Counted from the stretch's first letter, positions 8,236 through 18,228 are shown. The stretch is DNA of 26,416 nt from an uncultured Flavihumibacter sp. (GCA_946482545.1 CAMLRX010000064.1:1-26416), one strand, 5' to 3'. Made by a program: numbers and translations. The notes: generated by a model from the sequence alone, not told the origin.

Positions 8236-10683
8236 ATGAAGCGTATCCGCATGCTCCTTATCGTAGCTACTACAGTTACGGTAAACTGCTTTGGTCAGTC
8301 TTTTCAGAAAACAGCAACCGGTATCAAAACTGTTGTGCAGGAACTGAACATCGAAATCGAATGCTATGGCCCGGGGTTGGCCCGTATTAAAAAGTGGCCG
8401 GTGGGAACCAGTTTCTCCAAACAAAGTCTTGCGGTGGTGAAAAGACCGCTCGAAAACCAGTTCACGGTTGCGGAGCAAAAAAATGCGATCGTTGTAAAAA
8501 CCGCTGGTTTAGTGGTTGCACTGAACACTACTGATGGCTCGATAAGCTTCACCACTCCTCAAAACACGGTGTTGATGGCTGAAAAGGCTGGTGGTGCCAC
8601 TTTCAAACCTTTTAACGACATCGGTACCCAGACTTATTCCGTAAAACAGACTTTCTCACTGGACATGGATGAAGCCATTTACGGCCTGGGCATTCTGCAG
8701 AATGGTAAAATGTCGCAACGCAACCAGGAAGTGATGATGATACAGAACAATACCTGGGATTTCGTCACTTTTTTCCAGTCGGTGAAAGGTTACGGCATTT
8801 ACTGGGACAATTATTCCCCCACGAAATTCACCGACAATAATTCAGGAACTTCCTTCGATTCCGAAGTTGGAGATTGTATAGACTATTATTTTATCCACGG
8901 CAAAAATGCCGATGGTGTAGTGGCCGGGATGAGAGACCTTACAGGTCAGGTGCCCATGTTCCCGCTCTGGACTTATGGCTTCTGGCAAAGTAAAGAAAGG
9001 TACAAGACCCAGCAGGAAACCGTTGGCGTGGTAAAAAAGTACCGTGAACTGAAGGTGCCGCTGGATGGCATCATCCAGGACTGGCAATACTGGGGCAACA
9101 ACTACCAATGGAACGCGATGGACTTTATCAGTCCTGATTTCCCCGACGCGAAAAAAATGGTACACGATATCCATGGCCTGAACGCGCACCTTTCGGTTTC
9201 AATCTGGGCTTCTTTCGGGCCTATGACCAAACCTTACCGCGAACTGGACAAGAAGGGCATGTTGTTCAATTTCAAAACATGGCCCGAATCAGGCCGTGAC
9301 CTATGGCCACCTGATCTTACTTATCCCTCGGGTGTACGCGTATACGATGCCTATCACCCTGAAGCCCGTGACATTTACTGGAAATACCTGAACCAGGGCG
9401 TATTCAGCCTGGGCGTGGATGCCTGGTGGATGGATTCCAGCGAACCCGACCACCTGAGCCAGAAACCGGAAGATATGGACACCAAAACTTATTTGGGTTC
9501 TTTCAGAAAAGTGCGCAACGCTTTCCCGCTGATGACGGTGGGCGGTGTGTACACCAATCAACGGAAGGTGTCGGACGATAAACGTGTATTCATTCTTACC
9601 AGATCAGGTTTCGCAGGACAACAACGGTATGGCTCCAGTGTATGGTCCGGAGATGTGAACTCGTCCTGGGAATCGCTCCGGAACCAGGTTCCGGCAGGGT
9701 TGAACTTTACGCTTACCGGGAATCCTAATTTCAATTCTGATATCGGCGGCTTCTTCGCGGGCGCTTACAATACAAGGTGGAACGGCGGTTCAGGCGCGAA
9801 AAACCAACAGTTCCAGGAATTGTATGTACGCTGGTTGCAGTATGCCGCCTTCACGCCTATGATGCGTTCGCATGGCACCGATGTCCCCCGGGAAATTTAC
9901 CAGTTTGGCCAGCAGGGAGAACCGGTGTATGATGCCATCGCTTCCTTTATCCGCCTTCGCTACAGCCTATTACCTTATATCTATTCTACTTCCTGGGATG
10001 TTACTAAGCGTCAGTCGAGTTTTATGCGTGCTTTGGTCATGGATTTCGCGGGAGATAGAAAAGTATGGGACATGAAGCACGAATACATGTTCGGAAATTC
10101 AATACTGGTGGCGCCTGTGGTGGATCCGCAGTACACCCCTGAAAAAATAGTACGCACAAACGAAAACAGTGGCTGGAACCAAAATGCGGATAACAATAAG
10201 GAAGAAGGAACAACAACAGATTTTACGCAGCCTAAATCCGTTAAAGTGTACCTGCCGCAAGGTGCGCAGTGGTACGACTTCTGGACAAACCAGCGACATG
10301 CCGGTGGACAGGAAATTGAAAAAACAACCACCATCGCTACCATACCACTGTATGTAAAAGCTGGCAGCATCGTTCCCATAGGACCCGATGTGCAGTATGC
10401 GGAAGAAAAGAAATGGGATGCACTTACCATCAAGGTTTTCCCGGGCGCCAACGGTGCCTTCACCTTATACGAGGATGAGTTTGATAATTACAATTATGAG
10501 AATGGGGTATATACTGAAATTCCTTTTACCTGGAACGACAGGTCCCGCACACTCACTATTGAGGCCAGGAAAGGGAAGTACGATGGCATGATTGAAAACA
10601 GAACTTTTAATGTTGTACTGCCTGATGGGAAGCAAAAATCAGTATCGTACGTTGGCAAGAGGGTAGTGGTGTCAATGAAATGA
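8236..10683 (+). CDS. GH31 glycoside hydrolase, probable alpha-xylosidase or alpha-glucosidase
   Basis: This is a retaining exo-alpha-glycosidase of 815 residues with a signal peptide ending NCFGQ (about residue 21), so it is periplasmic or exported. The NCFG segment is not a proper lipobox. An N-terminal beta-sandwich (about 25-200) includes the typical IYGLG and YGIYWDNYSP strands. The TIM barrel follows, with the nucleophile motif WWMDSSEPD (Asp400) and the acid/base in WSGDV (Asp473); FTLTGNPNFNSDIGGFF and TPMMRSHGT complete the GH31 active-site set. C-terminal beta-domains contain AGSIVPIGP and a DUF5110-like end. I see no obvious PA14 insert of the kind present in Bacteroides xyloglucan GH31 enzymes. 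It starts the cluster and GH43 follows after 40 bases. Family assignment is firm; substrate is inferred from neighbours. Confidence 0.93.
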   Translation: MKRIRMLLIVATTVTVNCFGQSFQKTATGIKTVVQELNIEIECYGPGLARIKKWPVGTSFSKQSLAVVKRPLENQFTVAEQKNAIVVKTAGLVVALNTTDGSISFTTPQNTVLMAEKAGGATFKPFNDIGTQTYSVKQTFSLDMDEAIYGLGILQNGKMSQRNQEVMMIQNNTWDFVTFFQSVKGYGIYWDNYSPTKFTDNNSGTSFDSEVGDCIDYYFIHGKNADGVVAGMRDLTGQVPMFPLWTYGFWQSKERYKTQQETVGVVKKYRELKVPLDGIIQDWQYWGNNYQWNAMDFISPDFPDAKKMVHDIHGLNAHLSVSIWASFGPMTKPYRELDKKGMLFNFKTWPESGRDLWPPDLTYPSGVRVYDAYHPEARDIYWKYLNQGVFSLGVDAWWMDSSEPDHLSQKPEDMDTKTYLGSFRKVRNAFPLMTVGGVYTNQRKVSDDKRVFILTRSGFAGQQRYGSSVWSGDVNSSWESLRNQVPAGLNFTLTGNPNFNSDIGGFFAGAYNTRWNGGSGAKNQQFQELYVRWLQYAAFTPMMRSHGTDVPREIYQFGQQGEPVYDAIASFIRLRYSLLPYIYSTSWDVTKRQSSFMRALVMDFAGDRKVWDMKHEYMFGNSILVAPVVDPQYTPEKIVRTNENSGWNQNADNNKEEGTTTDFTQPKSVKVYLPQGAQWYDFWTNQRHAGGQEIEKTTTIATIPLYVKAGSIVPIGPDVQYAEEKKWDALTIKVFPGANGAFTLYEDEFDNYNYENGVYTEIPFTWNDRSRTLTIEARKGKYDGMIENRTFNVVLPDGKQKSVSYVGKRVVVSMK

Positions 10684-10723
10684 GTTTTCAGCCCCAAAAT
10701 TAGTAACTCTTAAATGCAATTGT

Positions 10724-12097
10724 ATGCGAAAATATATTCCGTTTTTGCTGGCGTTGGCCCTCACGACTACCATCAGGGCGCAGAACCCGATTATTCAAAC
10801 GAAGTTCACAGCCGACCCCGCGCCCCTCGTGCACAAGGATACAGTATACCTCTACACCGGTCATGATGAGGATGATGCTTTCGGTTTCAAGATGTACGAC
10901 TGGTTGCTGTACACGTCAACAGATATGGTGAACTGGACCGAACACGGAGCCGTGGCATCCCTGAAAAATTTTAAATGGGTGAACACGGACAACGGTGCCT
11001 GGGCCGCGCAATGTGTGGAACGCAATGGGAAGTTCTACCTGTATTGTACGGTGCCTAATGGTATTGGTATTGGCGTGTTGGTAGCCGATAGTCCTTACGG
11101 CCCCTTTACGGATCCTATCGGAAAGCCGCTCGTTAAGAATACGCCGGAAGATATTGATCCCACGGTTTTAATTGATGACGATGGTCAGGCGTACATGTAT
11201 TGGGGAAACCCGAATCTCTGGTACATCAAGCTTAACGAGGACATGATTTCCGTGAGCGGAACGCTGGTGAAAGACAGTTCCATGGCGAAGAAGAAAGGGC
11301 AACCTGATCCGTTCCATTACCAGGAAGGCCCATGGGCATGGAAGCGGGATGGGAAATACTATATGGCTTACGCTTCTACATGTTGTCCGGAAGGAATAGG
11401 CTATGCGATGGGCAAGTCTCCAACAGGCCCGTGGGAATACAAAGGGATGATCATGGATAGTGATAAAAGGTCAAATGGTAACCACCCAGGTATCATAGCG
11501 TTTAAGGGTAAGAGTTATGTTTTCGGTTTCAATTACAATATCCTGAAACGAACCATGAGTAAGCACTATGAGCGGCGTTCGGTATGTGTAGCGGAACTCA
11601 CGTATAACCCGGATGGCACGATTCAGCAGTTGCCCTTCTGGACCACCGCCGGTGTAAAAAGGGTAGGCACGCTTGACCCATACAAAAGAGTACAGGCGGA
11701 AACGATCGCTTACAGCGAAGGGGTGAAAACGAACAAAGAAACGGAATGGGAACGGAATGTTTCCTGGGACAAAGGAAAGAAAGTGGGAGAGCGGATTTTT
11801 GTGAGCGCCATTCACCATGGAGATTATACAAAAGTGCAGGGAGCTGATTTCGGAACGGGTGCAAAATTGCTGGAAGTAGCTGTGGCGGCACTGTATGGAG
11901 GAACGATTGAGGTGCGTGCCGATAGTTCGAACGGTCCACTGATCGCAACAGTGCAGGTGAACACTTCCGGAGAAGGCGATAGCTGGAAAACCATAAAAAC
12001 ACCCGTGAAGCAAATAAAAGGCGTACATGACCTCTACTTCATTTTTAAAGGAAATAAGGATCTTTTCCATTTCGACTGGTGGCAGTTCAGTAAATAA
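10724..12097 (+). CDS. GH43 arabinofuranosidase/beta-xylosidase with C-terminal CBM6-like module
   Basis: The protein has 457 residues with a signal peptide ending IRAQ (about residue 20). The five-bladed GH43 propeller (about 21-315) carries the three expected acidic residues: Asp31 in FTADPAP (general base), Asp145 in DIDPTV (pKa modulator) and Glu201 in YQEGPW (general acid). Residues from about 319 (RVQAETIAYSEGVKT) to the end form a CBM6-like beta-sandwich, ending HDLYFIFKG and FHFDWWQFSK. This layout is common in Bacteroidota enzymes that release arabinose or xylose from arabinoxylan or related oligosaccharides. The gene lies 40 bases after GH31 and 13 bases before the GH27 start, so the three are probably cotranscribed. 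Exact specificity is not predictable from sequence alone. Confidence 0.92.
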   Translation: MRKYIPFLLALALTTTIRAQNPIIQTKFTADPAPLVHKDTVYLYTGHDEDDAFGFKMYDWLLYTSTDMVNWTEHGAVASLKNFKWVNTDNGAWAAQCVERNGKFYLYCTVPNGIGIGVLVADSPYGPFTDPIGKPLVKNTPEDIDPTVLIDDDGQAYMYWGNPNLWYIKLNEDMISVSGTLVKDSSMAKKKGQPDPFHYQEGPWAWKRDGKYYMAYASTCCPEGIGYAMGKSPTGPWEYKGMIMDSDKRSNGNHPGIIAFKGKSYVFGFNYNILKRTMSKHYERRSVCVAELTYNPDGTIQQLPFWTTAGVKRVGTLDPYKRVQAETIAYSEGVKTNKETEWERNVSWDKGKKVGERIFVSAIHHGDYTKVQGADFGTGAKLLEVAVAALYGGTIEVRADSSNGPLIATVQVNTSGEGDSWKTIKTPVKQIKGVHDLYFIFKGNKDLFHFDWWQFSK

Positions 12098-12110
12098 AAT
12101 CAACGATTCA

Positions 12111-13898
12111 ATGAAAAGGACATTCATTCATCTATTGGCATGCTTCCTGTTTTTGATAAGTGGTCTTCATGCACAGGAAAACAGCAGGTTCCGCAACTTC
12201 GCGCCCACACCGCCGCTCGGTTGGAACAGTTGGGATATTTTTGGCACAACGGTAACCGAGCAGCAAATAAAGGAGCAGGCCGATGCCATGGCAGAAAACC
12301 TGCTGCCCAGCGGATACAAATTCCTTACTGTGGACATCCAATGGTATGAGCCGGAATCGAAGGGGCATTACTACAAGCCTGGCGCAGCCCTCACTATGGA
12401 CGAATACGGCAGGCTTACACCAGGTTTAAAGAAGTTTCCGTCCGCCGCCAACGGCAAAGGGTTTAAGCCACTCGCCGATTATGTACATGGCAAAGGATTA
12501 AAATTCGGCATTCACATCATGCGCGGTATTCCCAGACAGGCAGTAGACCGCAACACGCCTGTAATGGGTACGAATGTAAAAGCGCAGGATATTGCCATCA
12601 GAAGTTCTGTTTGTCCGTGGAACCCGGATATGTATGGCGTTGATGCCACGAAACCGGAAGGCCAGGCTTATTACAATTCCATCATTCAACTGTATGCAGA
12701 TTGGGGCGTAGACCTGATCAAAGTGGATGATATCTCCCGGCCATACGATAAAATACAGCAGGCGGAGATTGAAGCCATTCGCAAAGCGATTGATAAAACC
12801 GGCCGGCCTATCGTATTAAGCCTTTCTCCCGGGGCCACACCCGTTTCGGCCGGACCGCATGTGGTGAACAACGCCAATATGTGGCGCATTACCGATGATT
12901 TCTGGGACCGGTGGGGATTGCTGACCGCTATGTTCGAAAGGTTGCACGCATGGACCCCGTTCCGCAGAAACGGAAATTATCCTGATGCTGATATGTTGCC
13001 GATCGGTATCATCGATTTCAACCGCAAAACGAATTTCACCAAAGAAGAACAATATACATTAATGAGTCTCTGGGCCATCGGGAAATCCCCGTTGATATTC
13101 GGTGGCGATATGACCCGGATGGATGCGTTCACAAAGGAAATGCTCACCAATCCGGCAATGCTGAAAGTAAACCAGGAAAGCATCAACAACCGACAGGTGT
13201 CAAGAGAGAAAAACCTCGTGGTGTGGACGGCAGATGTTCCGGGCAGCAAAGACAAATACGTTGCACTCTTCAACGCACAAAGCAGGGGAGATAATATCGA
13301 CTTTAACAATGCGGATTATGCCAGCCCTGTAATTGCAGGTAAAGGCGCCTCGCAGAACGTGGAAGTGCCCATTAAAAACGGTAAAAAACTCGTCCTGTTC
13401 GTGAAAGATGGTGGAAACGGTTTCTCCTGGGACCATGTGGCCTGGGTTGATCCAGTGCTGACCGGCCCCAAAGGAAAACTAAAACTCACCGACCTCAAAT
13501 GGCAAAGCGCCACAGCGGGTTGGGGGGAGGCACGGGTAAACCGCACCTGTGAGAACAAACCACTCACCGTAAACGACCAAACAGTGGAAGGCATAGGAAC
13601 GCACGCAGAATCAGTGATCGTGTATGAAATACCGGAAGGTTACGATACTTTTTCGGCTACAGGGGTGGTCACCAATGAACAGGGATCCGTTGTGTTTGGC
13701 GTACTCGTGGACAAAGGTTCATTTGACATTCCGGAGAAAACTGTCGTGAACGTCAGCCTGAAAGATATAGGGATCAAAGGAAAGGTGAAAGTACTGGATA
13801 TATGGGGCAAAAAAGAGCTCGGTGTAGTTGAAAAAGTTTTTGGGAGAGAACTGCCCATGCATGGCGCGGGACTTTACAGGTTATCGCCGGTTAAATAA
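12111..13898 (+). CDS. GH27-like alpha-galactosidase family enzyme with C-terminal NPCBM-like domain
   Basis: I start the gene at the ATG at 12111 (595 residues), because MKRTFIHLLACFLFLISGLHA is then a clean signal peptide. The in-frame ATG at 12027 lies inside the preceding GH43 gene. The barrel opens with the clan-D signature PTPPLGWNSWDIFG and continues through VDIQWYEP. The nucleophile strand reads LIKVDDI (Asp206, by analogy with LKYDNC of GH27), and the acid/base loop reads WRITDDFWDRW (Asp262/263). Residues from about 452 (KLTDLKWQSATAGW) to the end match an NPCBM/NEW2-type sugar-binding domain (GIGTHAES). The family hydrolyses alpha-galactosides, and some GH27 members act on beta-L-arabinopyranosides. 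The nucleophile motif differs from classical GH27, so substrate remains open. Confidence 0.88.
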   Translation: MKRTFIHLLACFLFLISGLHAQENSRFRNFAPTPPLGWNSWDIFGTTVTEQQIKEQADAMAENLLPSGYKFLTVDIQWYEPESKGHYYKPGAALTMDEYGRLTPGLKKFPSAANGKGFKPLADYVHGKGLKFGIHIMRGIPRQAVDRNTPVMGTNVKAQDIAIRSSVCPWNPDMYGVDATKPEGQAYYNSIIQLYADWGVDLIKVDDISRPYDKIQQAEIEAIRKAIDKTGRPIVLSLSPGATPVSAGPHVVNNANMWRITDDFWDRWGLLTAMFERLHAWTPFRRNGNYPDADMLPIGIIDFNRKTNFTKEEQYTLMSLWAIGKSPLIFGGDMTRMDAFTKEMLTNPAMLKVNQESINNRQVSREKNLVVWTADVPGSKDKYVALFNAQSRGDNIDFNNADYASPVIAGKGASQNVEVPIKNGKKLVLFVKDGGNGFSWDHVAWVDPVLTGPKGKLKLTDLKWQSATAGWGEARVNRTCENKPLTVNDQTVEGIGTHAESVIVYEIPEGYDTFSATGVVTNEQGSVVFGVLVDKGSFDIPEKTVVNVSLKDIGIKGKVKVLDIWGKKELGVVEKVFGRELPMHGAGLYRLSPVK

Positions 13899-14079
13899 CT
13901 GAATCAATCTGGCAATACATTTCAAAAGGCCGGGAATTCAGAAAATACGTGTTAATAATACATTTATTTTTATATTGCAGAAGGGAAAAGCGCAGCTTGT
14001 TCCTTTGATTACTTTTTCTGATGACCGCTAAGTTAACCATGCTGCTTCTTATCTGGTAGCTTTTCGTTTAATCATTGAG

Positions 14080-17000
14080 ATGTATTGCCAGATGAATAAA
14101 TTTACCACTACACTGCGTTTATGCAGCCCCCGGCCCATGCTCCGGTGCCTGTTTGCTTTGATATTGATCTTTTCTTTCCAGCAATCAACCGGTCAGCTCA
14201 GCGACTATAACTTTGTAAATTTCGATAACCGAGACGGACTCTCTTCCAACAGTGTAAACGCCATCCTCAAGGACCATGCGGGTTACATGTGGTTCGGAAC
14301 AGATGACGGCCTCAATAAGTTTGATGGCAGCAGGTTCGAGATTTACCACCACAGCCCTGGAGATACCAACAGTATTCCTTCCAATAAAATATCTGCACTG
14401 TGCGAAGACGGCGATGGGAACTTATGGATAGGCACCAGCCGGTCCCTTTCACTTTACGACCGGAAAAGAAACCTGTTCCTGAACACCAACATCACAATGG
14501 GAAATGCCGTGCGTACCATCTATGCCGATCAGTCGGGGAACATCTGGGTGGGCAGTTATATGGGGCTTTTGCGGTACAACCATAAAAAAGGGGAATTACA
14601 GCATTTCGTGGCCGATGGGAAACCCGGAAGCCTGAGGTCTGGAACCGTTTCCTGTGTATTAAAAGACAGGAAGGGAAGGTTGTGGGTGGGCACCAATGCG
14701 GGGCTACACCTGTACCAGCCATCAACGGATAAATTTGACATTTTCGTTACCAGTACGGATCCACGTTCTATCAGTGACAACAACATTAAAGCAATTGTGG
14801 AAGATGCTTCCGGAAACATCTGGATCGGTACGGTGGGCGGAGGACTGAATACATTTCAACCGGCAGACGCAACATTTAAAAGATACCGCAGCGTGGAAGG
14901 TGATAGCCGCACGCTGGTAAGCGATCGCGTAATTTGTCTGGCAGCGGCGCCTACCGGCAAACTCTGGGTAGGTACGGAAAAAGGACTGGTCATCATGGAT
15001 CCGAAAACCGGTTTGGCAGAACGGATATCCTATAATCCGAGGAATGCATTCAGCCTGAGGGGACAATCGCTCCGAAGCCTGTATATTGATAAGAAAGGTA
15101 TATACTGGGTGGGAAGTTTCCAGGGTGGGGTGGCGAAATACGATACCAATCTTCCCTTCTTTCACCTGGTTCATGGAAATCCTTTCGATCCTTATGGACT
15201 TCGTGCACCCAACGTTACTTCTTTCGCCGAAGGAAAAAACGGGGACATCTATGTTGGTGCAGACAACGGAGGGTTGAGCATCTATCATCCTAAGACGGGA
15301 TTATTCGACCAGGTGAAACTCGCAGACAAAACAGTAACGGTACTTGCGCTGGAAAGGGTGGGGGATGAACTTTGGATCGGCACCTACGGCAATGGTATTT
15401 ATGTCTTGAACATTCAGTCGGGCAGTATCCGCAATTACCATACAAATGATGGCTTTTCAGGACTCGGAAGCGATGAGGTATTTTGTTTGAGAAAGGACCG
15501 TAACGGAAATATATGGGTGGGACCGAACGGGAAAGAAATTATGTTGTTCATTCCTGAAAAAGGGCGCTTCCAGACCTTCGGCAATTATATGGGCGAAACA
15601 AAGGGAGAAAAGCCGCCAGGAAAAGCTTACGTGCGGGATATTCAGGAAGATGAGCAGGGCAATATATGGATTGCCACCTACGGCAGAGGAATTGATGTGT
15701 ACAATCCCCGCAATAAGAGCCTGAAATTATACAACAGGTTCAATACCGGATTTCTCCTGGAAGAAGCGTTCTCCATTCTCCCTGGAAAGAATGGAAGAAT
15801 ATGGGTGGGCACCTACGGCAACGGGTTGTTTTATTTCGAAAGCGGAAGCGGGAAGTTCACCAATATTAACGCGAACCAGCAGCTCTCCAATTCGGCCATC
15901 AACAAGATACTGGAAGATGATGCAGGAAAATTGTGGATCGGAACGAACAAGGGGCTCAGTTCCCTGGATCCCGAAAGTAAAATTGTCCGCAATTATACCT
16001 TCAGGAACGGGCTCCAAAGAAGTTCTTTCAACAGAGGCGCCGGAATTATCGCTTCCACAGGCGAACTGTATTTTGGGGGCGTGGAAGGATTCAACCACTT
16101 CTTCCCGGCTAAACTCAGGCACAACGCGAATGTGCCGCCAGTTACGTTTACGGGGTTGAAAGTAGACAACCAGGTGGTGCAACCAACTGCTGAAAAACGC
16201 TCCATCATCAACAACCATATTGGCGAAGCGGAGAAGATACAGGTGAATTATAAGCAGAACCTGGAAATAGAATTCGCAGCACTCGATTTTACAAACCCCG
16301 ATGAATGCGAGTACTGGTACTACCTGAAGGGCTTCGATAAAAAATGGAACAGGGCTGGCAGAACCAACAGTGCAGTATTCACCAACCTTGATCCGGGGGA
16401 ATACGAATTCCAGGTAAAAGCCGTGAACACGAATGAAGGCTGGACTACACAAACGGCTTCCGTTCACCTTTTTGTGAAGCCGCCTTTCTGGCGCACCAAC
16501 CTCGCTTATCTGTGTTATGTTCTGCTGGCGGGCGCATTGGTATTGGGTGCCAGACGCAGGGGGATCAATAAACTGAAACTGAAGTTTGCCGCAGAACAGG
16601 AAAAACAAAAGATCAACCAACTGATAGAGGCTGAACGCCGCGAATCGGAGCGCCAACGGGTTTTTGACCAGGCCAGGATAAAGTTTCTCACCAACCTCAG
16701 TCATGAGTTCCGGACCCCGATCTCCCTCATCTCCGGGCCGGTTCAGTCGTTGCTGGAAGGCGAAACCAATACCAAAAAGATCGGTCAGCTTACCATGGTA
16801 AAGCGGAATTCAAGACGTTTGCTCAACCTCGTAAACCATCTGCTGGATTTCAGAAGGCTGGAAGACAAAGAATCGCACCTGAATCCGGAGCCGGGTAATA
16901 TCGTTGAATTCGTACAGGAAATCAGCGAGTCTTTCAGAGACCTTTCCAATAGAAAAGGCATCGGCTTCCTGCTCACCACCGCTATGGAGGCGTATTATAC

Positions 17001-18228
17001 ACAGTTCGACAAGGATAAAATGGAACGCATCCTGTTCAACCTGTTGAGCAACGCGTTCAAATTCACGCCCAGGGGCGGAACAATCACGGTACATGTAAAA
17101 CAGGGAGAACGCCCGGGAGAAGAAGTGTTTATTGAGATTTCGGACAATGGCATTGGCATGTCGGCCGAAGAATCCAGCCGTATATTCGACCGTTTTTTCC
17201 AGGCCGAAACTCCGCCGGAAATCATGAACCAGGGCAGTGGTATCGGGCTCTCTATCGTGAAGGAATATGTTAGGATGCACGAGGGTAATATACAGGTGCA
17301 GAGTATGAAAGGCAAAGGCACCAGCTTCACCCTTATTTTCCCCCTGAAAGAAGTGAAAGTTCCGGAAACCACTGCGGTGCCCGAAACTCAGTTGGCTAAC
17401 CCGGTTTCGGTTGAAAAAACAGCGGAACCGGCAGGTGATGTTGCTGAAGAAGCCGGCGAACGCCTTACCATCCTGCTCATTGAAGACGATGATGATTTTC
17501 GCGCCTACCTGCGTGGTCACCTGGAAGATGAATACAGGATTATTGAGGCTGCCGATGGGAAAGAAGGATGGCAGAAAGCGCTTTCAGGCCACCCGAATGT
17601 GATCATCAGCGACATCAGCATGCCACACATGAACGGCATTGACCTCAGCAACAAAATCAAGTCCGATAAACGCACTGCGCATATTCCCGTAATTCTGCTC
17701 ACGGCATTGACCGGCGATACCCACCAGTTGATGGGGTTAAAAACTGGCGCCAGCGACTATCTTTCCAAGCCTTTCAGCGGTGAAGTGCTCAAATTAAAAA
17801 TACATAACCTCGTGGCGCTGAACGAACAGTTGAAAAAAACCTATAGTAAACGACTGAAGCTGGATGTGCCTGAAACTGCCGTGCAGTCGGAAAACGAAAA
17901 ACTGCTCATCAAAATCAGGGCGTACATAGAAAAGAATATGTACAACGAAAGCCTTTCAGTGGAACAACTCAGCAAGCACCTGTTCATGAGCCGGGCTACG
18001 CTCTACAATAAGATACTCGATATGACCGGGGAAACACCAGTGGAGTTCATCCGTTCCGTAAAACTTCAGAAAGCCGTGGAACTGTTGGAGCACAGCGATA
18101 TGCGGATTGCCGACATTGCTTATTCAGTTGGGTTCACCAGCCCCAATTATTTTGCCCGTGCCTTTAAACTGAAGTTCAACATGTCGCCTACAGAATACGC
18201 GGCCCAGAAACGCGGAACAACAGGTTGA
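14080..18228 (+). CDS. Hybrid two-component system regulator (HTCS) with periplasmic double propeller and AraC output
   Basis: This one-protein sensor-to-DNA regulator has 1382 residues. The signal/anchor segment is at about 20-38; the start could instead be Met5 (14092) or Met20. About 14 Reg_prop repeats (GNIWIGT..GL type) lie between residues 68 and 665, enough for two seven-bladed propellers. A Y_Y_Y domain follows at about 723-801, then a membrane helix at 807-825 and a coiled linker. HisKA carries FLTNLSHEFRTP with phospho-accepting His875. The HATPase has NLLSNAFKF (Asn991), DNGIGM and GSGIGL boxes. The receiver has IEDDDDF, phospho-acceptor Asp1178 (ISDISMPHMNG) and SKPF (Lys1230). 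An AraC-type HTH fills about 1290-1378. All key residues are present. It lies between the GH31-GH43-GH27 cluster and another GH43, so it most likely senses a derived oligosaccharide and activates these genes. The ligand is unknown. Confidence 0.95.
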   Translation: MYCQMNKFTTTLRLCSPRPMLRCLFALILIFSFQQSTGQLSDYNFVNFDNRDGLSSNSVNAILKDHAGYMWFGTDDGLNKFDGSRFEIYHHSPGDTNSIPSNKISALCEDGDGNLWIGTSRSLSLYDRKRNLFLNTNITMGNAVRTIYADQSGNIWVGSYMGLLRYNHKKGELQHFVADGKPGSLRSGTVSCVLKDRKGRLWVGTNAGLHLYQPSTDKFDIFVTSTDPRSISDNNIKAIVEDASGNIWIGTVGGGLNTFQPADATFKRYRSVEGDSRTLVSDRVICLAAAPTGKLWVGTEKGLVIMDPKTGLAERISYNPRNAFSLRGQSLRSLYIDKKGIYWVGSFQGGVAKYDTNLPFFHLVHGNPFDPYGLRAPNVTSFAEGKNGDIYVGADNGGLSIYHPKTGLFDQVKLADKTVTVLALERVGDELWIGTYGNGIYVLNIQSGSIRNYHTNDGFSGLGSDEVFCLRKDRNGNIWVGPNGKEIMLFIPEKGRFQTFGNYMGETKGEKPPGKAYVRDIQEDEQGNIWIATYGRGIDVYNPRNKSLKLYNRFNTGFLLEEAFSILPGKNGRIWVGTYGNGLFYFESGSGKFTNINANQQLSNSAINKILEDDAGKLWIGTNKGLSSLDPESKIVRNYTFRNGLQRSSFNRGAGIIASTGELYFGGVEGFNHFFPAKLRHNANVPPVTFTGLKVDNQVVQPTAEKRSIINNHIGEAEKIQVNYKQNLEIEFAALDFTNPDECEYWYYLKGFDKKWNRAGRTNSAVFTNLDPGEYEFQVKAVNTNEGWTTQTASVHLFVKPPFWRTNLAYLCYVLLAGALVLGARRRGINKLKLKFAAEQEKQKINQLIEAERRESERQRVFDQARIKFLTNLSHEFRTPISLISGPVQSLLEGETNTKKIGQLTMVKRNSRRLLNLVNHLLDFRRLEDKESHLNPEPGNIVEFVQEISESFRDLSNRKGIGFLLTTAMEAYYTQFDKDKMERILFNLLSNAFKFTPRGGTITVHVKQGERPGEEVFIEISDNGIGMSAEESSRIFDRFFQAETPPEIMNQGSGIGLSIVKEYVRMHEGNIQVQSMKGKGTSFTLIFPLKEVKVPETTAVPETQLANPVSVEKTAEPAGDVAEEAGERLTILLIEDDDDFRAYLRGHLEDEYRIIEAADGKEGWQKALSGHPNVIISDISMPHMNGIDLSNKIKSDKRTAHIPVILLTALTGDTHQLMGLKTGASDYLSKPFSGEVLKLKIHNLVALNEQLKKTYSKRLKLDVPETAVQSENEKLLIKIRAYIEKNMYNESLSVEQLSKHLFMSRATLYNKILDMTGETPVEFIRSVKLQKAVELLEHSDMRIADIAYSVGFTSPNYFARAFKLKFNMSPTEYAAQKRGTTG

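Noticed and set aside
12027..12110. Upstream ATG extending the GH27-like gene by 28 residues
   Set aside because: It overlaps the end of the GH43 gene and would place a polar stretch before the obvious signal peptide that starts at 12111.
13899..14079. Terminator between the GH27-like gene and the HTCS
   Set aside because: CTGAAT and ATTCAG can pair, but the loop is about 25 bases and no T-run follows. Read-through into the HTCS is possible.
15727..16704. A 325-codon minus-strand open frame
   Set aside because: It is antisense to the HTCS propeller, Y_Y_Y and membrane region, with no signal or domain pattern of its own.
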